Below, piece after piece: positions 51,569 to 63,655 of a stretch of DNA of 64,000 nucleotides. Location: contig NZ_LT629786.1 of NCBI RefSeq assembly GCF_900105675.1, positions 3,968,001 through 4,032,000 of the forward strand. The letters run 5' to 3'. Made by a program: the position numbers and the translations under genes. The notes beneath the pieces were generated by a model that did not search any database, had not been told where the DNA came from, and saw only the letters and a program-made list of their open reading frames with translations. The DNA comes from Pseudomonas synxantha. GTDB taxonomy: Bacteria > Pseudomonadota > Gammaproteobacteria > Pseudomonadales > Pseudomonadaceae. Position 1 is the first letter of the stretch, and every line of letters starts with the position of its first letter.

Positions 51569-54049
51569 ATGGCAAAAAACCCCGATTTCGCCAAACAATG
51601 GTTTGCCGCCAAAGGTTGGAAACCGTTCGCCTTTCAGAAACACGTATGGGCAGCGGTCAAGGCTGGCCAGTCGGGGCTGCTGCATGCCAGCACCGGCGCA
51701 GGTAAAACCTATGCCTTGTGGTTTGCCGCCCTCAACCGTTTCGCCATCACCCGCCCGCCCGCAACGGGAAAGCGCAAGCCACCCGCTGAGCCGCTGACGG
51801 TGCTGTGGATCACGCCGATGCGTGCCTTGGCCGCCGACTCCGCACGCGCCCTGCAGGCACCGCTGGACGCCCTGCAAATTCCCTGGAGCGTGGGCCTGCG
51901 TACCGGCGACACCAGCAGCAGCGAACGCGCGCGCCAGACCCGCCGCCAACCCACGGCACTGGTCACCACCCCGGAAAGCCTGACGCTGATGCTCGCACGG
52001 GCCGACAGTGAAACGAGCCTGGCGCACCTGCGCATGGTGATCGTGGACGAATGGCACGAATTGATCGGCAATAAGCGCGGCGTGCAGTTGCAACTGGCCC
52101 TGGCACGCTTGCGGCACTGGCATCCTGAGCTGATGGTGTGGGGCATTTCGGCGACCTTGGGTAATCAGGCCCACGCGTTGGAAGTGCTGGTGCCACAGGG
52201 TGGCGGGGTCAATCTACAGGGGCAAACTGCCAAGGAATTGAGGGTCGACACCTTACTGCCGCCCGTCACCGAGCGTTTTCCCTGGGCCGGGCACATTGGC
52301 TTGAAGATGTTGCCGCAGGTGGTCGCCGAGGTGGAGGCCAGCAGCAGTTGCCTGGTGTTTACCAATACCCGGGCGCAATCGGAGATCTGGTATCAGGCGA
52401 TACTCGACGCCCGCCCGGACTGGGCGGGATTGATTGCCCTGCACCACGGCTCGTTATCCCGGGAGACCCGGGACTGGGTGGAGCGCGCCTTGAAAGACGG
52501 CCAGCTCAAGGCGGTGGTGTGTACCTCAAGCCTGGACCTGGGGGTAGACTTCCTGCCAGTGGAGCGGGTATTGCAGATCGGCTCTGCCAAAGGTGTGGCG
52601 CGACTGATGCAACGCGCCGGGCGCTCCGGCCATGCGCCCGGGCGGCCATCACGGGTGACGCTGGTGCCGACCCACAGCCTGGAGCTGGTGGAAGCCGCCG
52701 CGGCCCAGGAGGCGATTGCCCAACGGCGTATCGAAGCGCGGGAATCGCCGCACAAGCCGCTGGATGTGCTTGTACAACACCTGGTCAGCATGGCCCTGGG
52801 CGGCGGATTTACCCCGGATGCATTGCTGGCGGAAGTGCGCGGCGCCTGGGCCTATCGTGATCTCAGCGAGGCCGACTGGACCTGGGCCTTGGGTTTTGTA
52901 CGCCATGGCGGCCTGTCGCTGACGGCTTATCCGGATTACCGGCGCGTGGAGCCCGACGAACAGGGTATTTGGCGTGTCCCCGACGCACGCCTGGCGCGTC
53001 GCCATCGCATGAGCGTGGGGACCATCGTCAGCGATGCCAGTATCCAGCTGAAATTCTGGAGCAAAGGCGGCGGTGGCAAGCACCTGGGCAGTGTCGAAGA
53101 GGGCTTTATTGCCCGGCTCAAGCCTGGGGATGGCTTCTTGTTCGCCGGGCGCTTGCTGGAGTTGGTACGGGTGGAAAACATGACCGCCTATGTGCGCCGC
53201 AGTAACGCCAAAAAAGCCGCCGTGCCCCGCTGGAATGGCGGGCGCATGCCGCTTTCAAACGAGCTGGCCCAGGCGGTGATCGAGCGTTTTGACGCCGCGG
53301 CGCAGGGGCACTTCGAAGGCCCGGAGATGCAGGCGGTACAACCGTTGCTGCAAACCCAGCTGCGCTGGTCCGGCCTGCCCACACGCGAGAATTTGCTGGC
53401 TGAAAGGCTGCAATCGCGGGAGGGCTGGCATCTATTTCTCTATCCCTTCGCCGGGCGCCAGGTGCACTTGGGGCTGGCGAGCTTGCTGGCGTGGCGCGTC
53501 AGCCAACAGCAGCCGCTGACCTTTTCGATTGCCGTGAATGATTATGGCCTGGAGCTATTGAGCGCTACCGAGGTGCACTGGCCAAAGTTGCTGAATGCAG
53601 CGTTGCTGAGCCCCGAGCACTTGCTCAACGACGTGGCCGCCAGCCTCAATGCCGGCGAGCTGGCATTGCGCCGCTTTCGCGAGATTGCGCGGATCGCCGG
53701 GCTGGTATTTGCCGGTCATCCTGGCGCACCGAAGAGTACGCGGCAGGTGCAAGCGTCCAGCGGTCTGTTCTTTGAAGTGTTCAAGCAATATGACCCGCAG
53801 AACCTGCTGCTGGCCCAGGCCGGGGAAGAAGTGCTGCGCGATGAGTTGGATATTCGTCGGCTGGAGCAGACCTTAAGCCATTTATCGGCGCTGAAGCTGG
53901 ATCTGCACCTGATCCAGCGGCCTACGCCCCTGGCCTTCCCGCTGCTGGTGGAACGCATGCGCGAGAGCATGAGTTCGGAAAAACTCTCGGAGCGCATTGC
54001 ACGGATGGTCAAGGACCTGGAAAAAGTCGCAGACAAAGGAACAGGTTGA
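51569..54049 (+). CDS. Ligase-associated Lhr-type DEXH helicase (Lhr-Core)
   Basis: An 826-residue superfamily 2 helicase of the bacterial Lhr-Core type that moves 3' to 5' on DNA and prefers RNA:DNA hybrids in studied homologues. Walker [13 protein letters not shown] (41-50), DEWH box (160-163), SATLGNQ, then the second RecA-domain motifs [30 protein letters not shown] and [16 protein letters not shown]. The C-terminal domain is long, as usual in this family. It shares a four-base overlap with the PdeM gene. No good Shine-Dalgarno precedes ATG 51569, so it may depend on read-through translation or a weak site. Confidence 0.92.
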   Translation: MAKNPDFAKQWFAAKGWKPFAFQKHVWAAVKAGQSGLLHASTGAGKTYALWFAALNRFAITRPPATGKRKPPAEPLTVLWITPMRALAADSARALQAPLDALQIPWSVGLRTGDTSSSERARQTRRQPTALVTTPESLTLMLARADSETSLAHLRMVIVDEWHELIGNKRGVQLQLALARLRHWHPELMVWGISATLGNQAHALEVLVPQGGGVNLQGQTAKELRVDTLLPPVTERFPWAGHIGLKMLPQVVAEVEASSSCLVFTNTRAQSEIWYQAILDARPDWAGLIALHHGSLSRETRDWVERALKDGQLKAVVCTSSLDLGVDFLPVERVLQIGSAKGVARLMQRAGRSGHAPGRPSRVTLVPTHSLELVEAAAAQEAIAQRRIEARESPHKPLDVLVQHLVSMALGGGFTPDALLAEVRGAWAYRDLSEADWTWALGFVRHGGLSLTAYPDYRRVEPDEQGIWRVPDARLARRHRMSVGTIVSDASIQLKFWSKGGGGKHLGSVEEGFIARLKPGDGFLFAGRLLELVRVENMTAYVRRSNAKKAAVPRWNGGRMPLSNELAQAVIERFDAAAQGHFEGPEMQAVQPLLQTQLRWSGLPTRENLLAERLQSREGWHLFLYPFAGRQVHLGLASLLAWRVSQQQPLTFSIAVNDYGLELLSATEVHWPKLLNAALLSPEHLLNDVAASLNAGELALRRFREIARIAGLVFAGHPGAPKSTRQVQASSGLFFEVFKQYDPQNLLLAQAGEEVLRDELDIRRLEQTLSHLSALKLDLHLIQRPTPLAFPLLVERMRESMSSEKLSERIARMVKDLEKVADKGTG

Positions 54050-54699
54050 TGCATCGTGCACTGACATTGGAAGGCCAAGAGCTGTGGTTATTGGCGGACA
54101 AGGCCGTGTACTGGCCCGACCGTCAGTGCCTGCTGGTTGCCGATGCGCATTTTGGCAAGGCATCGGCCTACCGCAGCCTCGGGCAACCTGTGCCCCAGGG
54201 CACCACCACGGCCAATCTGGAACGTCTGGACAAACTGTTAGCGGCCCTGCCTTGCACACAGTTGATCTTTCTCGGTGACTTCCTCCACGGACCTGGCTCC
54301 CACGCCAGCGGCACCCTCAGCGCGATCCGAGCCTGGCGTGAACGCAATCCGACCCTAATCATGACCCTGATTCGCGGCAATCACGATAAACGTGCGGGCG
54401 ACCCGCCTATGGACTTGAGGATTGAGGTGGTGCCTGAGCCGCTGCTGATGGGCCCTTTCGCCCTGCAACATGAACCGACCGACCATCCCACTCATTATGT
54501 ACTGGCGGGGCATGTGCACCCCGTGTACCACCTGCGCGGCAAAGGGCGCCAGCGTCTGCGCCTACCGTGCTTCCAGATCGGCCGACGGGTCAGCCTGCTG
54601 CCAGCGTTTGGCGCATTTACGGGCGGTTATGCCGTGGAGCAGGACGATGACCGCCAAATCTTTGTGATCGGCGATCAGGCGGTCTGGCCGATTCAGTGA
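54046..54699 (+). CDS. pdeM: Ligase-associated DNA endonuclease PdeM
   Basis: A 217-residue calcineurin-like metallophosphoesterase. Metal motifs: [16 protein letters not shown] (D-x-H), [17 protein letters not shown] and [11 protein letters not shown]. Homologues of this group are Mn-dependent endonucleases encoded next to an ATP-dependent ligase, Lhr helicase and MBL exonuclease. It starts at an ATGA overlap with the helicase gene. Confidence 0.9.
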   Translation: MMHRALTLEGQELWLLADKAVYWPDRQCLLVADAHFGKASAYRSLGQPVPQGTTTANLERLDKLLAALPCTQLIFLGDFLHGPGSHASGTLSAIRAWRERNPTLIMTLIRGNHDKRAGDPPMDLRIEVVPEPLLMGPFALQHEPTDHPTHYVLAGHVHPVYHLRGKGRQRLRLPCFQIGRRVSLLPAFGAFTGGYAVEQDDDRQIFVIGDQAVWPIQ

Positions 54700-54722
54700 A
54701 GTGCTGACCGGCCATCCGGGTA

Positions 54723-54920
54723 TCAGGCGACAGGTGCCGGTGGTGGCTCGTCTGGCAGGGTCGGCTCACCGGGTTCGGTAGGCTGTGGATAATCGGGTTC
54801 GGGCTGGCCCGGAATGCCGCCTGCATGGGCGGGATTGGCCATCAGGGACCAGGCCAGAACGCCAATCTGGTTGGGTTCAAGCCGGGCAAGTTCTGCGCTG
54901 ATTCGCGGATCGATCTTCAT
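54723..54920 (-). CDS. Small proline-rich hypothetical protein (65 aa)
   Basis: Residues 1-32 (KIDPRISAELARLEPNQIG...) form one helix-like section, then a tail rich in Pro, Glu and Gly (IPGQPEPDYPQPTEPGEP). No family recognised. ATG 54920 has GGAG seven bases upstream and is preferred over the frame start at 54974. Tail-to-tail with pdeM. Confidence 0.6.
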   Translation of the reverse strand: MKIDPRISAELARLEPNQIGVLAWSLMANPAHAGGIPGQPEPDYPQPTEPGEPTLPDEPPPAPVA

Positions 54921-55028
54921 AAGGTACTCCTCAAGCGTGGCCCGGCGCGTTTTGCACGCGCCGAGGCAGTACACCTAGATAGAGTCACTTTGCGCAGACT
55001 AATTCCCTTTACCGGTAGGAGCTTTCGA

Positions 55029-55595
55029 TCAAGCGCGCGGAAGCGTAACGCCACGCTGGCCCTGATACTTGCCGGCGCGGTCTTTGTAGGACACTTCGCA
55101 AGCTTCATCGGACTGCAGGAACAGCATCTGCGCCACACCTTCGTTGGCGTAGATTTTCGCCGGCAACGTCGTGGTGTTGGAGAACTCCAAGGTCACATGG
55201 CCTTCCCATTCCGGCTCAAGCGGCGTCACGTTGACGATAATGCCGCAGCGCGCGTAGGTGCTTTTACCCAGGCAAATGGTCAACACGTCACGGGGAATAC
55301 GGAAGAACTCCACGGTGCGCGCCAGGGCGAAGGAGTTTGGCGGGATGATGCACACGTCGCTCTTGACGTCGACGAAGCTCTTTTCATCGAAGTTCTTCGG
55401 GTCGACGATGGCCGAATTGATGTTGGTGAACACCTTGAATTCATCGGCGCACCGCACGTCGTAGCCATAGCTGGAAACCCCGTACGAAATAACCCGCTCG
55501 TCGCCTTCGCCACGAATCTGGCGCTCGACGAACGGCTCGATCATGCCGTATTCCTGCGCCATGCGGCGAATCCACTTGTCCGATTTGATGCTCAT
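55029..55595 (-). CDS. dcd: dCTP deaminase
   Basis: A 188-residue enzyme that deaminates dCTP to dUTP, the main route to dUMP/dTTP in gamma-proteobacteria. Homotrimeric fold of the dUTPase type; motifs [39 protein letters not shown] with the catalytic Glu, and [10 protein letters not shown]. Length is that of E. coli Dcd (193). ATG 55595 has AGGA eight bases upstream; the longer frame to 55664 is rejected. Confidence 0.95.
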   Translation of the reverse strand: MSIKSDKWIRRMAQEYGMIEPFVERQIRGEGDERVISYGVSSYGYDVRCADEFKVFTNINSAIVDPKNFDEKSFVDVKSDVCIIPPNSFALARTVEFFRIPRDVLTICLGKSTYARCGIIVNVTPLEPEWEGHVTLEFSNTTTLPAKIYANEGVAQMLFLQSDEACEVSYKDRAGKYQGQRGVTLPRA

Positions 55596-55982
55596 GGCGG
55601 TGTCCTGAATAGCGAGGTAGAAAAAACTGTGGGCCATCTTACCGGGGCCGGCGTTGGGGTTCAAAGGCCGCAGGGGTTTTCTTGCTGAATGTACTGCCGT
55701 CTATATGCCGCAGCCAGCGGGGCCGGGACCCGGATCGCTGCCAAGGGTGACGGTAAATACCACCGCCAGTCACGAAAATAGAGAAACCTTCGGAAATACC
55801 ATTGGCACGTTCCGGAAAAAGGGTTAAGGTGGCGCCACTGTGCTGCTTGTGTCACTGAGAATCTCTACACGATATGTTGAATTTCGATCCAACCATCTCC
55901 AAGAATTTTTCCTGCTCTTTGCACTCAGTCTCGGCCAGGGCTTTTCCTGAGTCGCAGTTAACTTTGTCCAAGGAGATACACC
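55596..55982 (+). promoter_or_regulatory. Long leader region of the cold-shock gene
   Basis: 387 bp without a gene. The part from about 55800 to 55982 is the probable 5' UTR of the csp gene, as cold-shock genes usually have a long, foldable leader; AAGGAG is at 55969-55974 before the start. No clear promoter hexamers could be assigned. The part near 55596-55700 belongs to the divergent dcd promoter. Confidence 0.5.
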
Positions 55983-56192
55983 ATGTCTAATCGCCAAACT
56001 GGTACCGTTAAGTGGTTCAACGATGAAAAAGGCTTCGGCTTCATCACTCCACAATCCGGTGACGACCTGTTCGTTCACTTCAAAGCTATCCAATCCGACG
56101 GCTTCAAAAGCCTGAAAGAAGGCCAACAGGTTTCTTTCATCGCTACCCGCGGTCAGAAAGGCATGCAAGCTGAAGAAGTTCAAGTTATCTAA
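55983..56192 (+). CDS. CspA-family cold-shock protein
   Basis: A 69-residue OB-fold nucleic acid chaperone. RNP1 KGFGFI and RNP2 LFVHF are intact, with GTVKWFND before and [11 protein letters not shown] at the C-terminus; size and sequence match CapB/CspA proteins of Pseudomonas. It melts RNA secondary structure. AAGGAG lies eight bases before the ATG, and a strong terminator follows. Convergent with rpoS. Confidence 0.95.
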   Translation: MSNRQTGTVKWFNDEKGFGFITPQSGDDLFVHFKAIQSDGFKSLKEGQQVSFIATRGQKGMQAEEVQVI

Positions 56193-56210
56193 CTTGTACT
56201 GACTTAGTCG

Positions 56211-56243
56211 AAAAAACCCCGCCCTCAAAAGCGGGGTTTTTTT
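56211..56243 (+). terminator. Cold-shock gene terminator
   Basis: AAAACCCCGC (56213-56222) / GCGGGGTTTT (56231-56240) with T7 afterwards and A6 before; it can act in both directions, so also on rpoS transcripts. Confidence 0.9.
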
Positions 56244-56291
56244 ATGCCTGGGATTTGGCGTTAGCACCCATCCACTGCCAGGCACAAAAAA

Positions 56292-56383
56292 ATGTGGGAG
56301 GGGGCTTGCTCCCGATTGCGGCAGCCCAGTCGATGCATCTGGCGACTGTTCCACTGCAATCGGGGGCAAGCCCCCTCCCACAT
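56292..56383. repeat. REPIN between the cold-shock gene and rpoS
   Basis: TGTGGGAGGGGGCTTGCTCC at 56293 is mirrored by GGGGGCAAGCCCCCTCCCAC ending near 56381. Confidence 0.9.
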
Positions 56384-56413
56384 TCAAGCGTTCAAGCGTT
56401 CAAGCGTTCAAGC
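56383..56413. repeat. Tandem octamer TTCAAGCG
   Basis: Three perfect copies (56383-56390, 56391-56398, 56399-56406) and a fourth with one change (56407-56414, TTCAAGCA) lie directly between the REPIN and the rpoS stop codon. Confidence 0.85.
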
Positions 56414-56420
56414 AGGATCG

Positions 56421-57431
56421 TTATTGGAACAACGACTCACTCGACAAGCCATTCTTCTCGAGGATCTCACGCAAGCGCTTGAGGCCCTCCACCTGGATCT
56501 GCCGCACCCGCTCACGGGTCAGGCCAATCTCCAGGCCCACATCCTCCAGGGTGCTGCTCTCATGGCCGCGCAGGCCGAAGCGGCGAATCACCACCTCACG
56601 CTGCTTGTCCGTGAGCTCCGACAGCCACTGATCAATACTTTGGGAAAGATCATCGTCCTGCAACAGCTCGCAAGGATCTGTCGGACGATCATCTGTCAGG
56701 GTGTCCAGCAGGGTTTTATCCGAATCCGGCCCCAGCGAGACATCAACCGAAGACACGCGCTCATTGAGGCCCAGCATGCGCTTGACCTCCCCTACCGGTT
56801 TTTCCAGCAGATTGGCGATCTCTTCGGGTGAAGGTTCATGATCGAGTTTTTGCGTCAGCTCACGGGCTGCCCGCAGGTAGACGTTGAGCTCCTTGACCAC
56901 GTGGATCGGCAACCGGATCGTGCGGGTCTGATTCATGATCGCCCGTTCGATGGTCTGGCGAATCCACCAGGTGGCATAGGTTGAAAAGCGGAAGCCCCGC
57001 TCAGGGTCGAACTTCTCCACCGCCCGGATCAAGCCCAGGTTGCCTTCCTCGATCAGGTCCAGCAGCGACAGCCCACGATTGACATAGCGGCGGGCGATTT
57101 TCACCACCAGACGCAGGTTGCTTTCAATCATGCGTTTACGCCCGGCCGGATCGCCCTTTTGCGACAGGCGCGCAAAATGGACTTCTTCTTCGGGGGTCAG
57201 CAGAGGGGAAAAACCGATTTCATTGAGGTACAGCTGGGTAGCATCAAGCGCCCGCGTGTAATCAATGTACTTGTGTTGCTTTAACGCAGTGGAGTTCCTG
57301 GATTTGGTGCGAACTGAAGGCGGTGCAGACCCTTCATCATTCGACATCGATTCCTTATCGGTGAAATTCTCCATTTCAAGGAGAACCTCATCGTCGATGT
57401 CAAACTCCGGCGCTTCTTTACTGAGAGCCAT
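56421..57431 (-). CDS. rpoS: RNA polymerase sigma factor RpoS
   Basis: A 336-residue stationary-phase sigma factor. An acidic N-terminal extension (residues 1-55) precedes region 1.2 ([22 protein letters not shown]), region 2 ([22 protein letters not shown]...[26 protein letters not shown], in part), region 3 ([21 protein letters not shown]) and region 4 with the HTH ([20 protein letters not shown]). Complete; length as in other Pseudomonas. AGGA before the ATG. Main transcript is expected from a promoter inside nlpD, the conserved arrangement. Confidence 0.98.
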   Translation of the reverse strand: MALSKEAPEFDIDDEVLLEMENFTDKESMSNDEGSAPPSVRTKSRNSTALKQHKYIDYTRALDATQLYLNEIGFSPLLTPEEEVHFARLSQKGDPAGRKRMIESNLRLVVKIARRYVNRGLSLLDLIEEGNLGLIRAVEKFDPERGFRFSTYATWWIRQTIERAIMNQTRTIRLPIHVVKELNVYLRAARELTQKLDHEPSPEEIANLLEKPVGEVKRMLGLNERVSSVDVSLGPDSDKTLLDTLTDDRPTDPCELLQDDDLSQSIDQWLSELTDKQREVVIRRFGLRGHESSTLEDVGLEIGLTRERVRQIQVEGLKRLREILEKNGLSSESLFQ

Positions 57432-57536
57432 TGTTATAGTCCTTTGGTGAGTTCGACCTCAAGCTCAAGCGACGCCTTTATCCTTGGCAACGCTGGAGCC
57501 TGTTCCTTCTACGCTAGGAACAGGCTGTGCAACCTA

Positions 57537-58373
57537 TCAACGACGGGGCAGGAATTGCAGCGGATCTACAGGTTTCCCTTGGCGGCGAATCTCAAAGTGC
57601 AGTTTCACCCGGTCTGTACCCGTTGAACCCATTTCGGCAATTGTCTGTCCGACCTTGACCTGCTGCCCCTCCCGAACCAACAGCCTGCGGTTATGACCGT
57701 AGGCACTGACGTAGGTATCACTGTGTTTGATGATGACCAGCTCGCCGTAGCCCCGCAAACCACTCCCGGCGTATACAACTGTCCCATCAGACGCAGCTAA
57801 AACAGGCTGTCCCAAATCCCCGGCGATATCAATGCCTTTATTCAAACTACCGTTTGAAGAGAATTTTCCAATCAACACGCCGTTTGAAGGCCACCCCCAA
57901 CCCGTCGGCGCAGGCCCTGCAGGGGGCAACGGCGCGGGGGGCGACTTGCTCGCAACCGTAGGCGCAGCGCTGCCGGCCGGCCGGGTTATGACGGTGGTTT
58001 TGCTCGAAGACGATGGCGAGGAACCGGACTTTGTCACAACTGCCGTGGGTGCCGACCCGCTGCGACCATCGAAACGGATGGTTTGCCCTGGGTGTATGGT
58101 ATAGGGCACAGGAATGTTGTTACGGGCGGCCAGTGCCTTGTAGTCCCAGCCGTAGCGGAAGGCAATCGAAAACAGGGTGTCACCTTTGCGCACCACGTAT
58201 TGGCCGGTGGTCACCGTCGGTCTTTGCGGTGCGGCGTTGGTGCGGTCAACGACACGCGCACCGCCGGATGGCGTGCTCGAACAAGCCGCCAATAAGGAAC
58301 TCAAGACAAGGCCAAGCACCAGTCGCTGAAAGCTTGTTTTACTCATTCGCTGCGCAGGACCTGTGAGACTCAC
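57537..58373 (-). CDS. nlpD: Lipoprotein NlpD, LysM/LytM domain
   Basis: A 278-residue outer-membrane lipoprotein. Lipobox LLAAC is about residue 31; a LysM peptidoglycan-binding domain (YVVRKGDTLFSIAFRYGWDYKALAARNNI, in part) and a C-terminal LytM domain (NKGIDIAG...KLHFEIRR) follow. The LytM metal site is degenerate (His of HxxxD is Asn), as in E. coli NlpD, which activates the amidase AmiC rather than cutting peptidoglycan itself. I prefer GTG 58373 (GGGAG six bases upstream) to ATG 58346, which has a poorer Shine-Dalgarno. The longer frame to 58466 is not used. Confidence 0.93.
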   Translation of the reverse strand: MSLTGPAQRMSKTSFQRLVLGLVLSSLLAACSSTPSGGARVVDRTNAAPQRPTVTTGQYVVRKGDTLFSIAFRYGWDYKALAARNNIPVPYTIHPGQTIRFDGRSGSAPTAVVTKSGSSPSSSSKTTVITRPAGSAAPTVASKSPPAPLPPAGPAPTGWGWPSNGVLIGKFSSNGSLNKGIDIAGDLGQPVLAASDGTVVYAGSGLRGYGELVIIKHSDTYVSAYGHNRRLLVREGQQVKVGQTIAEMGSTGTDRVKLHFEIRRQGKPVDPLQFLPRR

Positions 58374-58582
58374 CCGCCGCTCCCTTTGTGGTGGCTGAAC
58401 ATTAACGCCTGTATCAGGCTTGAAATATGACGCAAGTATAACTGGGCATTGGCCTTCTACTGGCACATGACTGAAACGAAAAATTCATCATGTTTAATAC
58501 CGATCGCCAAGCATGTTGATTCAATAGACCCCGCCGTAAGACACATACCCGCCAACAGAATTCACTGTTTGCGAATAAATGA

Positions 58583-59996
<1,414 letters not shown>

Positions 59997-60009
<13 letters not shown>

Positions 60010-61055
60010 GGGCTGTCCGTCTGCCCCACCGGCACCAGATCAACAAGCTCGCGCACCAAGACAGTGGCGAAGCATCCGGCCGGCAGGACGAATTCCAATT
60101 GCAGAATGTCAGGCCCGGGATAATGCCACGTCAACCCGCCAATGGGCAGTCGCAGAATGCGACGTTCCTGGCTCATGCCCGCATTCACCAGCCAATCACG
60201 CAGGTCGGCTTCGCTGGCGGCGACAGATTGTTCCAGTTCATGTGTAAGACCTGTCGCTGGCGAATCACCTTCGCCCCATTGCGGACCAGTTGGATGCAGG
60301 TCCAGGATCGCCAGGCGCGGGTCGCTGCATTCAGCCTCCCCGGCCGGAAAAAAACTGCGACTGTCGGTAAACGCCAGCAGGTCACCCACCTGGGCGCGCT
60401 GCCAGGAGCCGTCGGCGACACGCGCCGCCAAGACTTTGTTGAACAAGTAGCTACGGGCAGTGGACAGCAGCCGCGAGCGCACATTGCGTTGCTCCGGCAG
60501 GGCCTTGCGCGCTGCCCATTCGCGGGCATCCACCACATTGCCGCCGTTGTGGCCGAAACGCTGGGCACCGAAATAATTGGGTATGCCGTGCTGGGCAATC
60601 AACTGCAAACGTGCGTCGATGGCGGCGGTGTCGCCGGCCAGTTGGGTCAGGCGCAAGGTAAAGCCATTGGCCGAATGCGCGCCACGCTGCAACTTGCGCT
60701 TATGTCGGGTGGTTTTGAGGATCTTGAGGGTGTCGTTTTCCGCGCCGCTCAGGTCCGGGTCGGCCCTGCCGGGCAACTGTACGCTGAACCACTGGCGGGT
60801 CAGGGCCTGACGATCCTTGAGACCGGCATAGCTGACGGTGCGCAACGGCACGCCGGCAGCCTTGGCGATGCGCCGTGCGGCCTCTTCGGTATTCAAGCCG
60901 CGTTTTTCCACCCACAGCCACAGGTGCTCGCCCTCGCCGGTCAGCGGGATGTCCAGCACCTCATCCACCTGGAAGTCTTCAGCCGTCGCCTTCAGTACCG
61001 CGCTGCCCAAGGCCTCGCCGTAGGCCCGTGGGCCCAGCAGTTGCAGGTCGTTCAT
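59997..61055 (-). CDS. truD: tRNA pseudouridine(13) synthase TruD
   Basis: A 352-residue enzyme making pseudouridine at position 13 of some tRNAs. The catalytic Asp is in [20 protein letters not shown] (about residue 80), and the family motifs [34 protein letters not shown] are present. Its start overlaps the ispF stop by four bases (ATGA) and its stop overlaps surE. Confidence 0.96.
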
Positions 61056-61525
61056 GCGCGCAGCAACAAGGCGACGGAGTGCACCGCGATGCCCTCTTCG
61101 CGACCGGCAAACCCGAGCTTTTCGGTAGTGGTGGCTTTCACGTTGACTTGATCCAATTCAATTTGCAGGTCCGCGGCAATCAGTGCGCGCATCGCCTCGA
61201 TATGCGGGGCCATTTTCGGTGCCTGGGCCACGATGGTGTTATCCACATTGCCGACCTTCCAGCCCTTGGCGTGGATCAAGCCGACCACATGGCGCAGCAA
61301 TACTCGGCTGTCCGCGCCCTTGAAGCTGGGGTCGGTGTCCGGAAAGTGCTTGCCGATATCGCCCAACGCCGCCGCGCCGAGCAAGGCATCGCTCAAGGCA
61401 TGCAAGACAACGTCGCCGTCGGAATGGGCCAGCAACCCATGATGGTGAGCAATGCGCACGCCGCCCAAGGTGATGAAATCGCCTTCAGCGAAACGGTGCA
61501 CATCGTAGCCGTGGCCAATACGCAT
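61052..61525 (-). CDS. ispF: 2-C-methyl-D-erythritol 2,4-cyclodiphosphate synthase
   Basis: A 157-residue enzyme of the non-mevalonate isoprenoid pathway. [11 protein letters not shown] gives the Zn ligands D8 and H10; [21 protein letters not shown] and [18 protein letters not shown] are standard. The ATG lies directly behind the T-tract of the fghA terminator, so the only purine-rich sequence available as a Shine-Dalgarno is GGGGCG in the terminator stem. In many proteobacteria ispF follows ispD; here that gene is not in the window. Confidence 0.96.
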   Translation of the reverse strand: MRIGHGYDVHRFAEGDFITLGGVRIAHHHGLLAHSDGDVVLHALSDALLGAAALGDIGKHFPDTDPSFKGADSRVLLRHVVGLIHAKGWKVGNVDNTIVAQAPKMAPHIEAMRALIAADLQIELDQVNVKATTTEKLGFAGREEGIAVHSVALLLRA

Positions 61526-61555
61526 AAAAAAACGCCCCGATTTAATTCAGGGCGT
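61525..61555 (-). terminator. frmA-fghA terminator just upstream of ispF
   Basis: On the minus strand ACGCCC (61550-61555), loop, GGGGCGT (61532-61538) and a T7 tract ending at 61526. ispF starts at 61525. Confidence 0.85.
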
Positions 61556-61579
61556 GATTCTACCTACTTTTGCCTCACA

Positions 61580-62425
61580 TTAACCGAGCAAAGCGCGACC
61601 ATGATGTCGCAAATGGTCTTCGATGAAGCTGGCGATAAAGAAGTAGCTGTGGTCGTAGCCGGGTTGCAGGCGCAATTCCAGCGGATGGTTGGCCGCCTTG
61701 GCCGCTTGCATCAGTGCCTGCGGCTTGAGCTGAACCTCGAGGAAGTCGTCACGATCGCCCTGGTCCACCAGCAGTGCCAGCTTTTCCGAGGCTTCGCTGA
61801 TCAACACACAGGCGTCCCATTCACGCCACTTCGAACGCTCTTCGCCAAGGTAACGGGAAAAGGCTTTCTGGCCCCACGGACAGTCCATCGGATTAGTGAT
61901 CGGCGAAAAAGCCGATACCGATTGGTATCGCCCTGGGTTACGCAGCGCACACACCAGCGCACCGTGCCCACCCATGGAATGACCGCTGATGCCGCGTTTT
62001 TCCGACGCAGGGAAATGCGCCTCCACCAGTGCCGGCAATTCCTGCACCACATAATCATGCATCCGATAGTGCTTGGCCCAGGGTTCCTGGGTGGCATTCA
62101 GATAGAAGCCGGCACCGAGGCCGAAGTCCCAGGCGTTGTCCGGATCGTCCGGTACACCCGGGCCACGAGGGCTGGTGTCCGGTGCGACGATGATCAGGCC
62201 CAGCTCGGCAGCCATGCGCTGGGCGCCGGCCTTCTGCATGAAATTTTCATCTGTGCAGGTCAAGCCGGACAGCCAGTACAACACCGGCAGCTTGCCGCCC
62301 TGCTCCGCTTGCGGCGGCAGGTAGACGGCGAAGGTCATGTCGCAACCGAGTACATCGGAATGATGCTTGTAGCGTTTATGCCAGCCGCCGAAGCTCTTCT
62401 GGCATGAAAGGTTTTCCAGATTCAT
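61580..62425 (-). CDS. fghA: S-formylglutathione hydrolase
   Basis: A 281-residue serine esterase that releases formate from S-formylglutathione, the second step of glutathione-dependent formaldehyde detoxification. Nucleophile Ser in [17 protein letters not shown], catalytic Asp and His in the C-terminal part ([17 protein letters not shown]). Length equals E. coli FrmB/YeiG. It lies nine bases after the dehydrogenase gene on the minus strand. Confidence 0.95.
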   Translation of the reverse strand: MNLENLSCQKSFGGWHKRYKHHSDVLGCDMTFAVYLPPQAEQGGKLPVLYWLSGLTCTDENFMQKAGAQRMAAELGLIIVAPDTSPRGPGVPDDPDNAWDFGLGAGFYLNATQEPWAKHYRMHDYVVQELPALVEAHFPASEKRGISGHSMGGHGALVCALRNPGRYQSVSAFSPITNPMDCPWGQKAFSRYLGEERSKWREWDACVLISEASEKLALLVDQGDRDDFLEVQLKPQALMQAAKAANHPLELRLQPGYDHSYFFIASFIEDHLRHHGRALLG

Positions 62426-62433
62426 GGCCGACC

Positions 62434-63655
<1,222 letters not shown>

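Noticed and set aside
60875..62407. 510-codon plus-strand frame over truD, ispF and fghA
   Set aside because: Crosses three real genes on the other strand; no recognisable domain, shadow frame.
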